Below, in pieces: positions 25,767 through 33,885 of a DNA stretch of 64,000 nt. Each line of letters begins with the position of its first letter. The stretch's first letter is position 1. The translations under genes were made by a program, and so were the position numbers. This DNA comes from Aldehydirespirator sp965221605 (GTDB lineage: Bacteria; Actinomycetota; Acidimicrobiia; Acidimicrobiales; Aldehydirespiratoraceae), in assembly GCA_965221605.1 (NCBI GenBank), contig CBDCSK010000002.1, forward strand, positions 124,001 to 188,000, read 5' to 3'. The notes under the pieces are model-generated. The model did no database searches, was not told the origin of the DNA, and was given only the letters and a program-made list of their open reading frames with translations.

Positions 25767-26554
25767 TCGGACTCCCTTCGAGACGACCGCACTTGTATAG
25801 CCGAACTTGAGACCGGCCCGGTCGCGTTCTGCGTCCAGTCGAGCAGCCCGAGCCGGATGGCGGCGACGACGGCCTCCAGTTTGGAGGCCGCATCCAGCTT
25901 GCGGCGGAGATTGCGGATGTGGTTGAGCACCGTGTGGGCGCTGATGGCGAGTTCCCCGGCAATCTCGGGCGTCGAGCGACCCAGCGCCACCAAGCGCAGC
26001 ACCTCAAGTTCCCTACGGGTCAGCTCGGACCCCGGCGCGGAGTCCGGTGCCGCGGCCGGATGATCCGACACCACGTCGGCCCCTCGCCTCACCAGCCCCT
26101 CACGAACCGACTCGGTGGCCGTCTCGGGGGACTCGCTCGCAGAGCTGTCATGGATCACATGCACGAGCACGGGAGCGTCGTTGTCGCGGCCCGCGACCAC
26201 CATCGGGGTGACCGTGACCTCTCTGCGCTCGCCGGAAGCGCACAGAATCCGCACGTCCACCGCGCCGGGGACCTCCCCGGCCTTCAGCGCGCGCATGGAC
26301 GGGCAGCCCTCCAGGCACTCCGGGACGATGCCGCCGGGCGTGAGGCCGGCCAGCACGTCGTAGCACCGGCGCCCGAGGACCTGCTCCGGCGAGAACCCCA
26401 GGATCCGCTGCGCGGCCTGGTTCCAGGACACGATGGTCTGATCCAGGGACACCGCGTAGGCACCGACGTGCGCCGACTCCAACAGCCGGAACACGTCGCC
26501 CGAGGTCACAAGCTCAGCCTCCTGAGCATCATGGAACGACTCTAGATCAGCCAC
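25763..26554 (-). CDS. PAS-domain LuxR-type transcriptional regulator
   Basis: A 263-residue protein. A PAS domain covers about residues 16-135 (VFRLLESAHVGAYAVSLDQTIVSWNQAAQRILGFSPEQVLGRRCYDVLAG), and a LuxR/FixJ helix-turn-helix about 178-240 (ELTRRELEVLRLVALGRSTPEIAGELAISAHTVLNHIRNLRRKL). Cysteines in the PAS region (RRCYDVL, PECLEGCPSM) could bind a cofactor or be redox active, but that is speculation. There is no receiver domain, so the signal is probably sensed directly. It is coupled to ilvE by a 4-base overlap. Confidence 0.9.
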   Translation of the reverse strand: MADLESFHDAQEAELVTSGDVFRLLESAHVGAYAVSLDQTIVSWNQAAQRILGFSPEQVLGRRCYDVLAGLTPGGIVPECLEGCPSMRALKAGEVPGAVDVRILCASGERREVTVTPMVVAGRDNDAPVLVHVIHDSSASESPETATESVREGLVRRGADVVSDHPAAAPDSAPGSELTRRELEVLRLVALGRSTPEIAGELAISAHTVLNHIRNLRRKLDAASKLEAVVAAIRLGLLDWTQNATGPVSSSAIQVRSSRRESE

Positions 26555-26646
26555 CGAACACCCACGGCAAGTTCCGTAACCGTTCCTGCGGGGCCACTAC
26601 CGCATGCCGCCTGCTATGACATGAACGTGTCAGGTACGATCCCTGC

Positions 26647-27249
26647 ATGGCTACCAGCGGCCGTCTCGCCGCCGATGACTGGATCACGGCCAGCCTCGAG
26701 GTCCTCGTGGAGAGCGGCGTGGCCGCGGTCAAGATCCTGCCGATCGCCAAGCGGCTCGGCGTGACGAGAGGCAGCTTCTACTGGCATTTCAAGAGCCGGG
26801 AGGCGCTGCTGGGCCAGTTGCTGGACGCCTGGGAAGGCAGGAACACGAGCGCGATACTGCGAGCGGCCGCGACTCCGGGAACGCTCATCGACCGGTACAT
26901 CGCCCTATCGCGACTCTGGCTCGGCTGGTCGGACTTCGATCCGCGACTCGATGTGGCTGTGAGGGGGTGGAGCCGCCACGACCCCGCCGTGCTCGAGAAG
27001 CTGCGAGCGGCCGACGAGCAGCGCGTAGCCGCTCTCACGGAGATGATCGAGCCCGAGGGCCACGACCCCGCGATGGCTCGGTACCGGGCCCGCACCCTCT
27101 ACCGCATGCAGATGGGATGGTACGAAGGCGTCGACGCTTCGACCGACGGCAAGGGCGAGACATCGGCGGCCTATTTCGAGATCTTCCTGGGCCGCTCCCC
27201 CGACCCGGCCGAGCGCAAGGCCATCGTCGCCGGCCTGCGACCTCCCTAG
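26647..27249 (+). CDS. TetR-family transcriptional regulator
   Basis: A 200-residue protein with an N-terminal TetR helix-turn-helix (DDWITASLEVLVESGVAAVKILPIAKRLGVTRGSFYWHFKSREALLGQLLDAW). The C-terminal ligand domain is helical, with no recognisable effector signature. It is divergent from the PAS-LuxR gene with 92 bases between and followed by tRNA-Arg. The regulated gene is unknown. Confidence 0.93.
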   Translation: MATSGRLAADDWITASLEVLVESGVAAVKILPIAKRLGVTRGSFYWHFKSREALLGQLLDAWEGRNTSAILRAAATPGTLIDRYIALSRLWLGWSDFDPRLDVAVRGWSRHDPAVLEKLRAADEQRVAALTEMIEPEGHDPAMARYRARTLYRMQMGWYEGVDASTDGKGETSAAYFEIFLGRSPDPAERKAIVAGLRPP

Positions 27250-27307
27250 AGGCCGAGCGCAAGCCCGTAGCCCGCGAGCCTGCCGGGGCGTACACTGGCG
27301 GTCCCCA

Positions 27308-27382
27308 GCGCTCGTAGCTCAATTTGGATAGAGCATCTGACTACGGATCAGAAGGTTGGGGGTTCGAGTCCCTTCGAGCGCG
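27308..27382 (+). tRNA. tRNA-Arg (anticodon ACG)
   Basis: The acceptor GCGCTCG pairs with CGAGCGC, with discriminator G. The anticodon stem TCTGA/TCAGA holds the loop CTACGGA, giving anticodon ACG (read as inosine-CG). The T-arm GGGTTCGAGTCCC is slightly irregular at its closing pair. CCA is not encoded. Confidence 0.96.
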
Positions 27383-27426
27383 CTGGACCCGCATGCACGC
27401 TGACGTCGAGTGTCAGCCGCCGCGTG

Positions 27427-29472
27427 TCAGCCGTCGCCGGCGACGACCTTGGCCAGTAGGGCGTGGGGCAGCGGCTGGTAGTCGTGGTGCTCGGCGCTGA
27501 ACGTGCCGGTGCCGCCGGTCATCGACCGCAGATCGATCACGTAGCTCAGGATCTCCGACGTCGGGACGTGGGCGTGAATCACGCTCGTACCGGCGGCTGA
27601 GCCCGGCTCGGTGCCGAACACCTGGCCCCGGCGGGAGTTCAGGTCTCCGAGCACGTCGCCCTGATGGGTGTCGGGGACCTCGACGTGGACCTCGCTGACC
27701 GGCTCCAGCACCGCGCTGCCGACCTGCTCCACCGCCTGCTTGAGCGCCAAGGAGCCGGCGATCTTGAAGCTCATCTCCGAGGAGTCCACCGAGTGGTGCT
27801 TGCCGTCGTAGCACACCGCCCGCAGATCCACCATCGGGAAGCCGTGCCTCCCGCCGTTGGACATGGCCTCCTCTATGCCCGCACCCACCGCGGGGATCAG
27901 GCCCCGGGGGATGGCGCCTCCGGTCACCTCGCTCTCGAACTCGTAGCCGGTACCCCGCGCCAGGGGCTCGAACCGGACCATGGCCACCGCGAACTGGCCG
28001 TGGCCGCCGCTCTGCTTCTTGTGCTTGGCCTCCACGTCGGCCGGCCGGGGCAGCGTCTCCAGGTAGGCGATCTTCATGTCCTCGATCTCGAAATCGATGC
28101 CCATTCGCTCGAGACGGGCCCGCACCACCCGGATGTGGGCCTCTCCGGCACCCGACAGCACGGTCTGGCGGGTGGTGGCGTCCTGGCGGATCACGAGGCT
28201 GGGATCCTCGGTGGCGAAGCGACGCAGCGCGGAGGCCAGCTTGTCCTCCTGGGCCGGGGCCGAGGCGTGGATGGCCACGCCGTACACCGGTGTCGGTGGC
28301 GGAGTCATGGGCACCCGGAGCGCGGTGTCGTCGGCCAGCGTGTCGCCGGTCCGCACGTCGCCGAGCTTGGTGGCGGCCACGATCTCCCCGGCTGCAGCCT
28401 GAGTCACCGCCTGGTGCTCGGCGCCGGTGAACGACATCAGGTTGTGGAGCCGCTCCTTGTCGGCGGTGCGGCTGTTCACCAGGGTGTCGTTGGACCGGAT
28501 CGTGCCCGAAAGGACCTTCATGAACGAGATCTGACCCAGGAAGTCGTCGATCCTGGTCTTGAACACCAGAGCCACCGGCGAGCCGGACGCGTCGACGGCC
28601 AACTCGACGGGCTCGGAGCTGCGGACCCCTTCGGCCGGACCCGACTCGCCCGGCGCAGGGCCGACCCGGCAGATGAAGTCGAGCAGGCGGTCCACACCGA
28701 TCGGCTTGGCGGCCGAACCGCACAGCACCGGGAACACGCTGCGGTGATCGACAGCGTCGTGGATCAGACGCTCCAGCTGCTCCTCGGTGGGCTCCACACC
28801 CTCCAGGTACTGCTCCAGAAGCTCGTCGTCACCCTCGACGACCCCTTCGATCAGCTGGATGTGGCCGTCGGACGCGTCGTCGGCCAGGTCGTCGGGGACG
28901 GCCGCAGCCGCTGACTCGCCGCTGCTGTAGTCGAGAGCGCCGTCGCCCACCAGGTCGGCGATGCCGTGGAAGGTGGCCTCCGCCCCCAGCGGGAGCTGCA
29001 CCGCCTCCGCATGGGCACCGAAGTGCGCCTGCAGGTCTCCGAGGGTGCGCTCGAACGACGAGCGCTCGCGGTCGAGGCCGTTGACGAACACCATGCGGGG
29101 CAGGCCGAGCCGCTCGGCGTGGCGCCACATCACCTGGTCCTGGGCCTGGACCCCGGAGACGGCGTCCACCACGAACACGGCCAGGTCGGCAGCGTGCATG
29201 CCGTTGACCGCCTCGCCCACGAAGTCGGTGTAGCCCGGCGTGTCGATGACGTTGAGCCTGTGGCCGCGCCAGTCGAACGACGCCACCGACAGGCTCAGGC
29301 TCTGGTGGCGGGCCTTCTCCTCGGGGTCGTGGTCGCACTGGGCGGTGCCGTCGTCGACGCGGCCCATGCGGCCCACCACGCCGGCCCGGTACAGCATCGC
29401 CTCGGCCAGGGTGGTCTTGCCGTTGCCGTTGTGGCCGACGAGGACGACGTTTCTGATGGATTGCGACGACAC
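27427..29472 (-). CDS. Elongation factor G-like protein (EF-G2 type)
   Basis: A 681-residue translational GTPase paralogue. G1 is GHNGNGKTTL and G3 is DTPGYTDF. G4 is NGLD instead of the canonical NKxD, a substitution that occurs in the EF-G2/FusA2 group of actinobacteria. Domain II (GPAEGVRSSEPVEL...VFKTRIDDFLGQISFMKVLSG) and EF-G domains III-V follow, with KKQSGGHGQFAVAMVRFEP and the C-terminal GTGTFSAEHHDYQPLP. The main EF-G gene fusA would sit with rpsL/rpsG elsewhere. It is the last gene of the run that contains the methylated-amine genes; a functional tie is not evident. Function of the group is unsettled. Confidence 0.9.
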   Translation of the reverse strand: MSSQSIRNVVLVGHNGNGKTTLAEAMLYRAGVVGRMGRVDDGTAQCDHDPEEKARHQSLSLSVASFDWRGHRLNVIDTPGYTDFVGEAVNGMHAADLAVFVVDAVSGVQAQDQVMWRHAERLGLPRMVFVNGLDRERSSFERTLGDLQAHFGAHAEAVQLPLGAEATFHGIADLVGDGALDYSSGESAAAAVPDDLADDASDGHIQLIEGVVEGDDELLEQYLEGVEPTEEQLERLIHDAVDHRSVFPVLCGSAAKPIGVDRLLDFICRVGPAPGESGPAEGVRSSEPVELAVDASGSPVALVFKTRIDDFLGQISFMKVLSGTIRSNDTLVNSRTADKERLHNLMSFTGAEHQAVTQAAAGEIVAATKLGDVRTGDTLADDTALRVPMTPPPTPVYGVAIHASAPAQEDKLASALRRFATEDPSLVIRQDATTRQTVLSGAGEAHIRVVRARLERMGIDFEIEDMKIAYLETLPRPADVEAKHKKQSGGHGQFAVAMVRFEPLARGTGYEFESEVTGGAIPRGLIPAVGAGIEEAMSNGGRHGFPMVDLRAVCYDGKHHSVDSSEMSFKIAGSLALKQAVEQVGSAVLEPVSEVHVEVPDTHQGDVLGDLNSRRGQVFGTEPGSAAGTSVIHAHVPTSEILSYVIDLRSMTGGTGTFSAEHHDYQPLPHALLAKVVAGDG

Positions 29473-29562
29473 GCTGACTGTCCCTCCCTCTGATGGACCT
29501 GCGCACGCAAGGGACGCTGACCCTAACCGGGCCGGCCTGGCACGGCTAGGCCGGACGCCGGA

Positions 29563-29760
29563 TCAGTCCTCGGTGATCTCCACGGCGTACTCGGGGCAGT
29601 TGTCGAAGGCGAGCCGGGCCTTGTCCTCCAGCTCGGGAGGCACCTGGCCGTCGCCGATCTCGAAAGCGGTGCCCTCGTCGTCCACGTCGAACAGTTCGGG
29701 GGCCAGCATGTAGCAGCGGTTATGGCCCTGGCAGGCCTCCTGATCGACACGGACCCTCAT
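29563..29760 (-). CDS. Single-cluster ferredoxin (P450-type, [3Fe-4S] or [4Fe-4S])
   Basis: A 65-residue ferredoxin beginning MRVRVDQEACQGHNRC and ending FDNCPEYAVEITED. Three Cys positions are kept, and the second position of the usual CxxCxxC motif is occupied by His (CQGHNRC), the pattern of [3Fe-4S] ferredoxins that serve cytochromes P450 and some oxygenases. It lies directly downstream of the MttB-like gene (34 bases) and may carry electrons for the demethylases or an oxygenase. That link is inferred from position only. Confidence 0.9.
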   Translation of the reverse strand: MRVRVDQEACQGHNRCYMLAPELFDVDDEGTAFEIGDGQVPPELEDKARLAFDNCPEYAVEITED

Positions 29761-29793
29761 GGTGCCTCCTAGCTGGGGTGTGGTTGGCTGAGC

Positions 29794-31332
29794 CTATGGC
29801 AAGTGGATGGGGAAGGCAGCCCGGATGCGGGCGTCGATCTCAGGAGCGATGTGGGCCGGACGGTGCTCGGCCAGCACCCGCTGAACGTGCTCGTAGGCCC
29901 GGTCCCGGGCGTCCTTGCCCCCGGCGTCGAGCCAGTTGTCGGGGGTGTCGCGGTCGCCGATCTCCGGGTAGACGTAGTCGCGCTGCATCAGCTCCAGGGT
30001 CTGGGAAGAGCCCAGAAAATGGCCGGGACCGGCGACCACGTCGGCGATGAGCTCGGTCGCGAGGGTCTCCTCGTTGACCTCGATGCCCCGCACGGTGCGG
30101 TTGATCGCCCCGAGCATGTCGTTGTCGATGACCAGGGCCTCCAGCGAGCAGCTCAGGATGCTGGCCAGCATCCCGGCCGACTCGTACACCAGGTTGGCTC
30201 CGGCCTGGCCGGCCAGCGCGATGTTTACGCCCTTCTCGTAGCCGGCCTGGTTGTCGGGGACCTTGGAGTCGGCCATGCCCGCAGCCACACCCGACGGCAG
30301 GCCCATCCAGTTGACCAGCTGGGCCGCGGCCGCGTTCAGGATGCCCTCCTCCCCCGACCCGCCGCTCATGGCGCCGGTGCGCAGGTCCGACACGAACGGC
30401 CACATGCCCATCACGCACGGATGGCCCGGGCTCAGCAGGTTCACCGCCGTCAGCGCGGCCAGGCACTCGGCCAGGGCCTGGGCCAGCGAGCCGGCCAGCG
30501 CCGCCGGGGACGTGGCCCCGGCCTGGCCGGCCGACAGCAGATTGATGGGCATCCCCGTCTCGACCTGGGCCACCATGCACCTGGCCGACTCCTCGGCGAA
30601 GCGCAGCGGCGGCACCACGAACGTGTTGTTGGCCGCCACGAAGGGCCGCTTGCGGAACTCGCCCTCGCCTCCGAGGGCCATGTCCAGCATGTCGACGGTC
30701 TCGTACACGTGCTCACGCTCGAACCACGAGGTCCCGATGGGCTTGGTGGTGCCGAGAATGGCCGCGTAGGCGGTGTTGAGGTCGAGCAGCCGGGCGTCCT
30801 CCATGTCGCGAGCCACCACGGTGCGCACGAAGAAGTGGATGTGGTCGAGGGTGTCGATGAGCCGGGCACAGTCGTAGACGTCGACCGCGGTGGAGGGACG
30901 GAACACGCCGGTGGTGTGCTCGTACATGAGCACGGCCGCTCCGGCGGTGCCGAAGTGGACCCGGTCGCCGCCCACGGTGATGGACCGGTCGTCGTCGAAG
31001 CCGTGCCAGACCCACTCCTTGGCCGCGGTGGCGATGGCCGCCTCCACCACTCCCCGCGGGTAGCGGAGCCGCTCGGCGTCGTCGACATGGCCGCCGGCCG
31101 CGGTGACCACGTCCACGAACTCCTCGATGGGCGAGCCCATGCCGACATCCTCGAGCAGTCCCAGGGCGGCCTCATAAACCTGCTGCATGTCGGACTCGCT
31201 CAGTGGCGCGAACTTGCCGCCCGGAAGGCCGGGCCGCACCGGCCGGACATCGACCTCCAGCGGAGCCTGGCGGGCTGCGATGCGTCCTGCCCGCCCCCCG
31301 CTGCGCCGGCGTCCCCGGGTGTCGTCAGCCAT
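29794..31332 (-). CDS. MttB-family (trimethylamine methyltransferase-like) protein, non-pyrrolysine
   Basis: A 512-residue TIM-barrel protein of the trimethylamine methyltransferase superfamily: GLLEDVGMGSPIEEFVDVVTAAGGHVD near the N-terminus, VHFGTAGAAVLMYEHTTG, INLLSAGQAGATSPAALAGSLAQALAE, and GANLVYESAGMLASIL. The frame has no internal amber codon, so it is a non-pyrrolysine member. Such proteins can demethylate quaternary amines (for example glycine betaine) to a corrinoid or unknown acceptor. No corrinoid protein gene is adjacent. The ATG at 31332 follows AGGAGG with 8-base spacing; an upstream start would add 22 residues. It sits after the two FAD/GcvT genes on the same strand. Confidence 0.85.
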   Translation of the reverse strand: MADDTRGRRRSGGRAGRIAARQAPLEVDVRPVRPGLPGGKFAPLSESDMQQVYEAALGLLEDVGMGSPIEEFVDVVTAAGGHVDDAERLRYPRGVVEAAIATAAKEWVWHGFDDDRSITVGGDRVHFGTAGAAVLMYEHTTGVFRPSTAVDVYDCARLIDTLDHIHFFVRTVVARDMEDARLLDLNTAYAAILGTTKPIGTSWFEREHVYETVDMLDMALGGEGEFRKRPFVAANNTFVVPPLRFAEESARCMVAQVETGMPINLLSAGQAGATSPAALAGSLAQALAECLAALTAVNLLSPGHPCVMGMWPFVSDLRTGAMSGGSGEEGILNAAAAQLVNWMGLPSGVAAGMADSKVPDNQAGYEKGVNIALAGQAGANLVYESAGMLASILSCSLEALVIDNDMLGAINRTVRGIEVNEETLATELIADVVAGPGHFLGSSQTLELMQRDYVYPEIGDRDTPDNWLDAGGKDARDRAYEHVQRVLAEHRPAHIAPEIDARIRAAFPIHLP

Positions 31333-31410
31333 CGGTGCCGCCTCCTTAGCGCCGAACTTCCGGGCCCCTGGGGGGATAATCCCCCACAATCGCCACAAGT
31401 TCGGTCCGGG

Positions 31411-33885
31411 TCATGCGCGGGGGGCCAGGTTGGCCGGGTCGTAGGCGGGCTCGGCCAGCACGGTGGCCACCCGCCGCTCCCCCAGCAGGTCGAGCTCGAA
31501 CGTCGAGCCGGGCGCCTCGAACTCCGGGGCCACGTACACGAAGGCCAGGCTGCGGCCCACCGTGTGGCCCCAGGTGCCGCTGGTGGCGATGCCCATGACG
31601 TTGCCGTCGGCGTCGAAGGCGGGCTCGTTGCCGCGGACATCGTTGTCGGTGGCGTCCACCTCGCAGTAGACCAGCACCATCGAGAGCGGCTCGGCCTGGT
31701 CGCGCCGCTCCACGGTGGCGTCGCGACCGATGAAGGGCCGGTCGAGGTCCACGAACCGCTCCAGGCGGGCCTCGATCGGGGTGATCTCGGTGGTGAGCTC
31801 CGAGCCCCACGCCTTGTAGGCCTTCTCGATGCGCATCACGTTCATGGCGTAGCTGCCGAAGTGCACCATCTGGTGGGGCTCCCCCGCGGCCACCACCGCC
31901 TCGTAGAGCTCGGCCAGGCGGTCCAAACCACAGTGCAGCTCCCAGCCCAGCTCGCCCACGTACGACACCCGCAGGGCCAGGCACGGCACCCCCGCCACCG
32001 CGATCTCGGCCGCGGTCAACCACCGGAACGCCTCGTTGCTGAGGTCGGCGCCGGTGAGCGGAGCCAGCACGTCGCGGGCCCGGGGGCCGGTCACCGCCAG
32101 GATGCCGGTGGAGTCGGTGACGTCGGAGACGGTGACATCGGCGCCCTCGGCGACGTGCTGGACCAGCCAGTCGAGGTCGTGGCTCTGGCCCATGATGGCC
32201 GAGGTGAGATAGAAGCGGTCGGGTGCGAGGCGGGCGATGGTCATCTCGCACTCGATGCCCCCCAGCTCCGTGAGCATGTGCGTGAGCCGGATGCCGCCGT
32301 CGCGGGCCGGCAGGCGGTTGGCCGACAGGCGGTCGAGCAGGGCGGCCGCTCCAGCCCCGGTCACCTCGAAGGAGGCGAAGGCGGTGATGTCGGCGATCCC
32401 GACCCGCTGGCGCACCCCCCGCACCTCGTCGCCCACAGGGTCGAAGGCGTTGGAGCGGCGGAACGAGTGCCGCTCGCCGGTCCCGTCAGGCGAGTAGTAC
32501 TGGGGCCGCTCCCAGCCGTACACCTCCTGCCACTGGGCACCCAGCCGGTCGAGACGGTCGTAGATGGGGTTGGTCTTCTGGGGCCGGCCCGCAGCCCGGA
32601 ACTCGCCGGGCAGGCGCACCTGGTACATCTCGTGGTACTCGTCGTGGGCCTTGGCGATGGCGAAGGTGGAACTTGGCCCGGTGTGGTCGCCGAAGCGGCG
32701 GGGGTCCATGCCCCGCACGTTGATCTCGGTCTGGCCGTGGACCATCCACTGGGCCAGGTACTTGCCCGCACCCGGGCCCTGGGTGATGCCGATGGAGGCG
32801 CCGTTGCAGTGCCAGTAGTTGCGCAGCCCCGGCGCCGGGCCCATCAGGTAGCCGGAGTCCGGGGTGTGGGTGATCGGGCCCGACACGATCTGCTTGATGC
32901 CGGCCTCGGCGAAGGCCGGGATGCGCATGGCGGTGTACTCCAGGCACTCCTCGAGCACGTCGACGTTCTCGCCGGTGAGGTGGAAGTCGTGGGCCCAGTC
33001 GATGCCCTCGACGCCGTACACCCTGGAGTCGGACATCTCGTAGGGGCCGACCAGCAGGCCGTCGATCTCACGGCGGTAGTAGCAGGAGGCTCTGGGGTCG
33101 CGGGTCACCGGGGGCTCGAAGCCGAGATCGATCATGGCCTGCAGGGGCTCGGTGACCAGGTACTGGTGGATGACCGAAACGATCGGCACGTCCAGCCCGA
33201 CCATGGCCCCGAGCTGGGGGGCGTAGTGGCCGGCCGCGTTCACGACGTGCTCGCACACGATCCGGTAGCTGTCGGCCGTTTCGCCGTTGGCGGCGGTCTT
33301 CATGCCGCCGGGGGTGGCGATGATCTCCCAGCGCCCGTCGGGCAGCCGGCTCATGCCGGTGACCAGGGTGTGGCGGCGGATCTCGCAGCCGCGGTTGCGG
33401 GCGCCCCGGGCCATGGCATTGGTGCAGCCCGACGGGTCGGTCCAGCCGTCGTTGGGGGTGTAGAACCCCAGCTGCACGTCGCTGAGGTCCTCCAGCAGCG
33501 GGTGGCGCTCCCGGATCTCCGAGAGGCCGATCAGGTGCGACTCGATGCCGATCTGGGTCAGCATGGCGTGCACGTAGCGATGCCAGTCCACCTCGTCGTC
33601 GGTGCGGGCCAGCCGGATGGCGCCGCAGCCGTGCCAGCCGGCCGACAGCCCGGTCTCGGCCTCCAGGCGGGGGTAGAGGGCGACCGCCTCCTCGTGGACC
33701 TTGGCCATGTTGAGGTCGCCGATGAAGTTCGGGATCAGCCCGGCCGCGTGCCAGGTGGACCCTGAAGTCAGCTCACCCTTCTCCAGCAGGACGGTGTCGG
33801 TCCAGCCCTCCTGGGCCAGGTAGTACAGCAGGCTTACCCCCATGGCCCCGCCGCCGATGATGACGCACCGCGCCTCTTGCGTCAT
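31411..33885 (-). CDS. FAD/GcvT-fusion N-methyl demethylase (dimethylglycine/sarcosine dehydrogenase-like), copy 1
   Basis: An 824-residue two-module enzyme. The N-terminal DAO-type FAD domain (about 1-400) starts CVIIGGGAMGVSLLYYLAQ and has GSTWHAAGLIPNF, whose His is the covalent FAD attachment site in dimethylglycine and sarcosine dehydrogenases. The C-terminal GcvT-like folate domain (about 440-815) includes TGAGAAALLDRLSANRL, ILAVTGPRARDVL and RVSYVGELGWELHC, and captures the methyl carbon on tetrahydrofolate. Its ATG overlaps the stop of copy 2 by 4 bases. The actual N-methylated substrate is unknown; N-methylglutamate is a candidate from the neighbouring mgs genes. Confidence 0.88.
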   Translation of the reverse strand: MTQEARCVIIGGGAMGVSLLYYLAQEGWTDTVLLEKGELTSGSTWHAAGLIPNFIGDLNMAKVHEEAVALYPRLEAETGLSAGWHGCGAIRLARTDDEVDWHRYVHAMLTQIGIESHLIGLSEIRERHPLLEDLSDVQLGFYTPNDGWTDPSGCTNAMARGARNRGCEIRRHTLVTGMSRLPDGRWEIIATPGGMKTAANGETADSYRIVCEHVVNAAGHYAPQLGAMVGLDVPIVSVIHQYLVTEPLQAMIDLGFEPPVTRDPRASCYYRREIDGLLVGPYEMSDSRVYGVEGIDWAHDFHLTGENVDVLEECLEYTAMRIPAFAEAGIKQIVSGPITHTPDSGYLMGPAPGLRNYWHCNGASIGITQGPGAGKYLAQWMVHGQTEINVRGMDPRRFGDHTGPSSTFAIAKAHDEYHEMYQVRLPGEFRAAGRPQKTNPIYDRLDRLGAQWQEVYGWERPQYYSPDGTGERHSFRRSNAFDPVGDEVRGVRQRVGIADITAFASFEVTGAGAAALLDRLSANRLPARDGGIRLTHMLTELGGIECEMTIARLAPDRFYLTSAIMGQSHDLDWLVQHVAEGADVTVSDVTDSTGILAVTGPRARDVLAPLTGADLSNEAFRWLTAAEIAVAGVPCLALRVSYVGELGWELHCGLDRLAELYEAVVAAGEPHQMVHFGSYAMNVMRIEKAYKAWGSELTTEITPIEARLERFVDLDRPFIGRDATVERRDQAEPLSMVLVYCEVDATDNDVRGNEPAFDADGNVMGIATSGTWGHTVGRSLAFVYVAPEFEAPGSTFELDLLGERRVATVLAEPAYDPANLAPRA

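Noticed and set aside
29794..31332. Pyrrolysine-containing trimethylamine methyltransferase
   Set aside because: There is no in-frame TAG in the gene and no pyl genes nearby.
29803..33765. A 1320-codon open frame on the plus strand
   Set aside because: It is the antisense shadow of the MttB-like and FAD/GcvT genes; its translation is Gly/Arg/Val/His-rich without any domain, as expected from high-GC third-position bias.
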